Assembly: GCA_019912505.1 (NCBI GenBank)
Contig: JAIOIM010000159.1
Span: forward strand, 1 to 8,339
From: Ignavibacteriaceae bacterium
GTDB lineage: Bacteria > Bacteroidota > Ignavibacteria > Ignavibacteriales > Ignavibacteriaceae
Direction of reading: 5' to 3'
Length of the DNA stretch: 8,339 nt
Below, one piece after another: positions 5,848 to 8,339 of the stretch. The notes beneath the pieces were generated by a model that was given only the letters and a program-made list of their open reading frames with translations, did not search any database and had not been told where the DNA came from. Every line of letters begins with the position of its first letter. The stretch's first letter is position 1. The translations under genes and the position numbers were made by a program.

Positions 5848-5926
5848 CGGTGCAAGCTTAGTGCAACGCAAGCTCAGCTGCCAAATGACATTATTAAAAA
5901 ATAAAAAATCTGTGATGTGATATTAT

Positions 5927-5950
5927 AGCCCGGTTTACCGGGCTTTTTTT
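5927..5950 (+). terminator. Plus-strand intrinsic terminator without an upstream gene
   Basis: AGCCCGG and CCGGGCT (7 bp, no mismatch) enclose TTTA and are followed directly by a T7 run (5944-5950). On the minus strand there is no T-run. Both flanking genes are on the minus strand and no plus-strand ORF precedes it, so it must end an unrecognised plus-strand transcript, be a relic, or serve as a barrier to antisense reading into the cargo gene. Confidence 0.7.
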
Positions 5951-5956
5951 GTGCAG

Positions 5957-5976
5957 CGTGCCGGTTTACCGGCACG
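5957..5976. repeat. Sister hairpin sharing the CCGGTTTACCGG core
   Basis: CGTGCCGG and CCGGCACG pair perfectly (8 bp) around TTTA. The central 12 bases are identical to those of the terminator hairpin at 5927-5944, 12 bases away, while the outer stem differs with compensation. Its right arm runs into the 14-bp array. Confidence 0.55.
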
Positions 5977-5978
5977 TG

Positions 5979-6053
5979 CATTTCGACACGTTCATTTCGA
6001 CACACTCATTTCGACACATGCATTTCGTCACACGCATTTCGGCACGTGCATTT
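5979..6053. repeat. 14-bp tandem array, five full units plus a partial one
   Basis: Five consecutive 14-base units begin at 5979, 5993, 6007, 6021 and 6035, each CATTTCG-N-CAC-NNN, then a partial CATTT at 6049-6053. Base 8 (A, A, A, T, G) and the last three bases vary while the rest is invariant. The 13-base sequence GGCACGTGCATTT stands at both ends (5971-5983 and 6041-6053). There are no spacers of CRISPR length. The array ends 70 bases before the stop of the large T9SS gene. Confidence 0.85.
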
Positions 6054-6082
6054 AAGGATAGAATTAACAATTAAATAATAAC

Positions 6083-6104
6083 GGCGCACGGTTTGCCATG
6101 CGCC
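6083..6104 (-). terminator. Probable terminator hairpin of the large T9SS cargo gene
   Basis: On the minus strand GGCGCATGG pairs with CCGTGCGCC (9 bp with one T-G wobble) around CAAA, 18 bases after the stop codon. The following GTTATTATTTAATTG is T-rich but interrupted. It is the only structure in the right position for this gene. Confidence 0.55.
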
Positions 6105-6122
6105 ATCTGAAGGAATATATTT

Positions 6123-8243
6123 TTATTTGATGAGCATCATCTTTTTAACCGAAACAAAGTTTCCGGCTTCCATTCTGTAGAAATAAATTCCGCTAGCAAA
6201 ACTTGAAGCATTAAAATCTACTTCATAGTTTCCGGCTTTTATTATCTGCTGAACGAGAGTTGTTACTTTTTCACCGAGAGCATTATAAATAGTTAAATTA
6301 ACAAAGCCATCAAACGGTACTGCATATTTAATTTTTGTAGCAGGGTTAAATGGGTTCGGATAATTCTGCTCAAGTGAATATATTTTTGGAGCAGTAACAT
6401 CGGCTGTAACTTCATCGGTATATTTAAACGTACCGTCGAAATCAATTTGTTTTAAGCGGTAGGTATAACTGCCGACATCAAGTTTTGTATCGGTAAATGT
6501 GTATGATTTTCTTTCGGTTGTAGTGCCATAACCGGTAACAAAACCTATTTCGTCAAATGTGCCGCTTTTTGTTTTTCTCTCAACTGCAAAACCTTTGTTG
6601 TTGGTTTCGGTTGCAGTCTTCCAATTTATTGTTACGTTTGAACCGTTAACATTTGCTGTTAATGAGGTTAGTTCAACGGGAATAGAGCCGCCGACATTAA
6701 TTGTCCAGTTTATAACGCCATTTACAACCTGATTGGCAGCAGCTTTTGAAACAGACTGAACTAGTTCGCGAATTTCAAAAGGGAAATAAGCTGTGTTGTA
6801 TGTATCGCCGTCAAATACAACTCCGCAAACTGTATCGCTGTTTGCGGCAAGGTCTGCAAAACGATAAGCCGGAAGCCCGCCATTTACTACACCAACAGCA
6901 TCAGGATATAATGAGTTTAGTGAATCGCACAAACCTACATTAAAAGTCACTCCGCAAATTCTTGTTTGATCTGCTGCCTGCGGATCATCAGCAAAATACT
7001 TTGCATGTAAGTAACCCTGGAAAAATACAGAATCTGCAAGGCTTCGACCTATATCATGATAATAACCAACATCATCACCAAACAAAATGAGTGAATTTTG
7101 ATATTGTGCGGAACCTGCAGCGAGGAAGTTTTTTACTGCTAATAATTCATCAGCAAGTATACTTGCATCTTCTAACCAAAGCAGAGTACGCCAATCGGTA
7201 AAGCTGGATATATTTAATATGTTTCTGTCATACTCATCATACATAACCCCAAGCGCATTGAGTGCAGCAAGAGCACTGTCTTTGTTAGATATTCCGTTTG
7301 CAGATTGACTCGTCCAACTGACAATCATCGGATAAGTGGGCATAAAGCGATTAAATGTTGCAGTTGTAGTGTCATCCACAGTAGCTTGATCGCCGCCGCC
7401 GGTAACGACAGCTTTAACAGTATATGCTCCGTTTCCAACAAAACCGGCGAAATTTGCAAAGAGAACCGTGTCTATCTGTCCAGCAGGCACATTTGTAAAT
7501 GCAGCGCTATCGGCATACAGCATACTCTTAGCGGGACTATAAATTTGGACATAATACATTCCAGACATTGCATTTAAACCGGTATTCTGGAATGCAGCTT
7601 TTACTTCAACCGAAGGAGTGTTAACCAAACCTGCAGGAGAAACTACTGCGTTAGCCGTCATATTATTCGAGACTTGTATGTCGTAACCAAAATTTTGCCA
7701 TGTTGTATAAGTAGAGCCGGTTAGAGCCGCAGGGTCGTTAGCGCATAATTTTTTACCGGTGGTTGATGAACCATAACGGGTAGAAAATCCGGTCTGAGTA
7801 TTGGCATCCCATTTTACTTCAACAATTAAAGTTTTTGTTGCGTCAAATGTAAAATTTGATGTTAGGGCAATCGAGAACCATTCGCCTGCAACGCCGGAGG
7901 GTATGGTATAAGTTACAGCATTTAAAACCTCGTTTAACCCAGTGAAAAAAGTTGTTCCATTAAATGCCGTTGTATCAGTTTGCCCGAGGCTAATCACTAA
8001 ATTTGTATATTCAGGCGAAGTTGTTGAATTGTACATAAAATACAATTTATTAACGGCACCCGATAGTGAGCCGTTAAAATCACCGGGCAGATAAATTAGC
8101 TGTGTTCTCTTTGCCGATGTTGAGCCGAACAAAAAAGATGAACCGCTGGTACCTGAGCCTAATTTGTATGCCATTTGAGCATAAGCATCAGCACAAAAGA
8201 ATAGTGCTATACTAAGTGAAAGAATGTAAATTAATTTTTTCAT
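6123..8243 (-). CDS. Large multidomain T9SS type A sorting-domain protein
   Basis: The 706-residue product has a signal peptide (hydrophobic core about 5-16, then AYAQ at 20-23) and a C-terminal T9SS sorting domain at about 621-706 (NYPNPFNPATKIKYAVP, IYNALGEKVTTLV, terminal KKMMLIK), so it is exported and moved to the surface or medium. Between them I see a beta-rich N-terminal region (24-190), a CARDB-like beta-sandwich (about 193-298), an alpha/beta region (304-516) with strands YPMIVSW, TLLWLED and SLILFGDDVG, and an FN3-like domain (522-615) with ERKTKSG and SYTYRLKQID. The alpha/beta part resembles class I glutamine amidotransferase-like folds, but no catalytic Cys-His pair is evident. 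ATG 8241-8243 has GGAGG (8248-8252) four bases upstream, as in the WG-repeat gene; the TTG three bases earlier would be too close. No neighbour is in the same operon within the window. Substrate or ligand is unknown. Confidence 0.9.
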   Translation of the reverse strand: MKKLIYILSLSIALFFCADAYAQMAYKLGSGTSGSSFLFGSTSAKRTQLIYLPGDFNGSLSGAVNKLYFMYNSTTSPEYTNLVISLGQTDTTAFNGTTFFTGLNEVLNAVTYTIPSGVAGEWFSIALTSNFTFDATKTLIVEVKWDANTQTGFSTRYGSSTTGKKLCANDPAALTGSTYTTWQNFGYDIQVSNNMTANAVVSPAGLVNTPSVEVKAAFQNTGLNAMSGMYYVQIYSPAKSMLYADSAAFTNVPAGQIDTVLFANFAGFVGNGAYTVKAVVTGGGDQATVDDTTTATFNRFMPTYPMIVSWTSQSANGISNKDSALAALNALGVMYDEYDRNILNISSFTDWRTLLWLEDASILADELLAVKNFLAAGSAQYQNSLILFGDDVGYYHDIGRSLADSVFFQGYLHAKYFADDPQAADQTRICGVTFNVGLCDSLNSLYPDAVGVVNGGLPAYRFADLAANSDTVCGVVFDGDTYNTAYFPFEIRELVQSVSKAAANQVVNGVINWTINVGGSIPVELTSLTANVNGSNVTINWKTATETNNKGFAVERKTKSGTFDEIGFVTGYGTTTERKSYTFTDTKLDVGSYTYRLKQIDFDGTFKYTDEVTADVTAPKIYSLEQNYPNPFNPATKIKYAVPFDGFVNLTIYNALGEKVTTLVQQIIKAGNYEVDFNASSFASGIYFYRMEAGNFVSVKKMMLIK

Positions 8244-8247
8244 CAAT

Positions 8248-8252
8248 CCTCC
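8248..8252 (-). promoter_or_regulatory. Ribosome binding site that decides the start of the large cargo gene
   Basis: GGAGG on the minus strand stands four bases before ATG 8243 and one base before the in-frame TTG at 8246. The same four-base spacing is seen for the WG-repeat gene (GGAGG at 2266-2270), which favours ATG 8243. Confidence 0.75.
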
Positions 8253-8339
8253 GTAAAGTTTATGAATGTATTATTATAACGATTATTTTAGCAATTGACG
8301 ACTTTGGAAATCCAATTTATTCAAAAAACAGTTTTGTGT

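Larger units (their letters stand above)
5332..6122. other. Gene-poor, repeat-rich intergenic region
   Basis: This span of nearly 800 bases has no ORF that looks like a protein. The longest frames are about 60 codons and run through the hairpins and tandem repeats, so they are chance frames. It lies between the lipoprotein gene start and the 3' end of the large T9SS cargo gene. It contains palindromes (5436-5455, 5475-5524, 5545-5564, 5667-5683, 5721-5737), an 8-bp repeat (5816-5847), two sister hairpins (5927-5950, 5957-5976), a 14-bp tandem array (5979-6053) and a hairpin near the downstream gene's end (6083-6104). No tRNA cloverleaf was recognised. Confidence 0.65.

Noticed and set aside
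5673..5855. 60-codon minus-strand ORF in the repeat region
   Set aside because: Its start lies in the TTCGACA repeats and it crosses two hairpins; the peptide is a reading of repeat DNA.
5979..6053. CRISPR array
   Set aside because: The repeats are 14 bases and contiguous, with no unique spacers of 25-40 bases and no cas gene nearby.
6746..7577. Plus-strand ORFs inside the large T9SS cargo gene
   Set aside because: They are antisense to a strongly supported 706-residue frame.
8279..8339. Sigma70-like promoter or operator upstream of the large cargo gene (TATAAT at 8273-8278, small palindrome TTGGAAATCCAA)
   Set aside because: No -35-like box stands at a suitable distance, the DNA is very AT-rich, and the palindrome is short; chance is likely.

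Overview
The window looks like an AT-rich chromosome segment from the Bacteroidota/Ignavibacteria side of the tree. The main clue is two type IX secretion (T9SS) type A sorting domains of the N-[FY]-P-N-P-F-N-P ... K-K-M-x-L-I-K form, which is typical of Ignavibacteria and relatives. Supporting clues are a WG-repeat exported protein, a lipoprotein with a relaxed lipobox, and possible TAnnTTTG-type promoter boxes. The assignment is inference from protein style; there is no rRNA or other marker here.

Layout. Positions 2-867 (+): the 3' end of an unrecognised gene, overlapping by ATGA with tadA (tRNA adenosine deaminase). Positions 868-1097: a convergent spacer with three unrelated GC-rich hairpins. 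Positions 1098-2261 (-): an exported WG-repeat protein with its own strong Shine-Dalgarno sequence. Positions 2262-2652: a spacer ending in a strong minus-strand terminator. Positions 2653-3667 (-): a T9SS cargo protein whose reading frame is broken by one extra base in an A5 run; removing it restores a 337-residue protein with a signal peptide. Positions 3668-3824: a short spacer with a 12-codon ORF behind a very good ribosome binding site, a perfect 10-bp hairpin and a possible promoter. Positions 3825-5216 (-): a predicted lipoprotein with an FN3-like domain and propeller-like repeats. Positions 5217-6122: about 900 bases without a convincing gene but full of structure. Positions 6123-8243 (-): a 706-residue multidomain T9SS cargo protein.

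Four of the six genes encode envelope or secreted products on the minus strand: two T9SS cargos, one lipoprotein and one exported WG protein. They have separate leaders and do not form one tight operon. The plus-strand tadA pair is housekeeping. No metabolic pathway, defence system, CRISPR array, transposase, tRNA or rRNA is visible.

The least explained part is 5217-6122. It holds a 4 x 7-bp tandem repeat next to a possible promoter, a cluster of five different perfect or near-perfect palindromes, an 8-bp repeat, a plus-strand intrinsic terminator with no gene upstream, a sister hairpin with the same loop, and a 5 x 14-bp tandem array flanked by a 13-bp direct repeat. I read it as an accumulation zone for small repeats, possibly mobile (REP- or MITE-like), with a chance of a plus-strand small RNA. 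No new multi-gene system could be supported.
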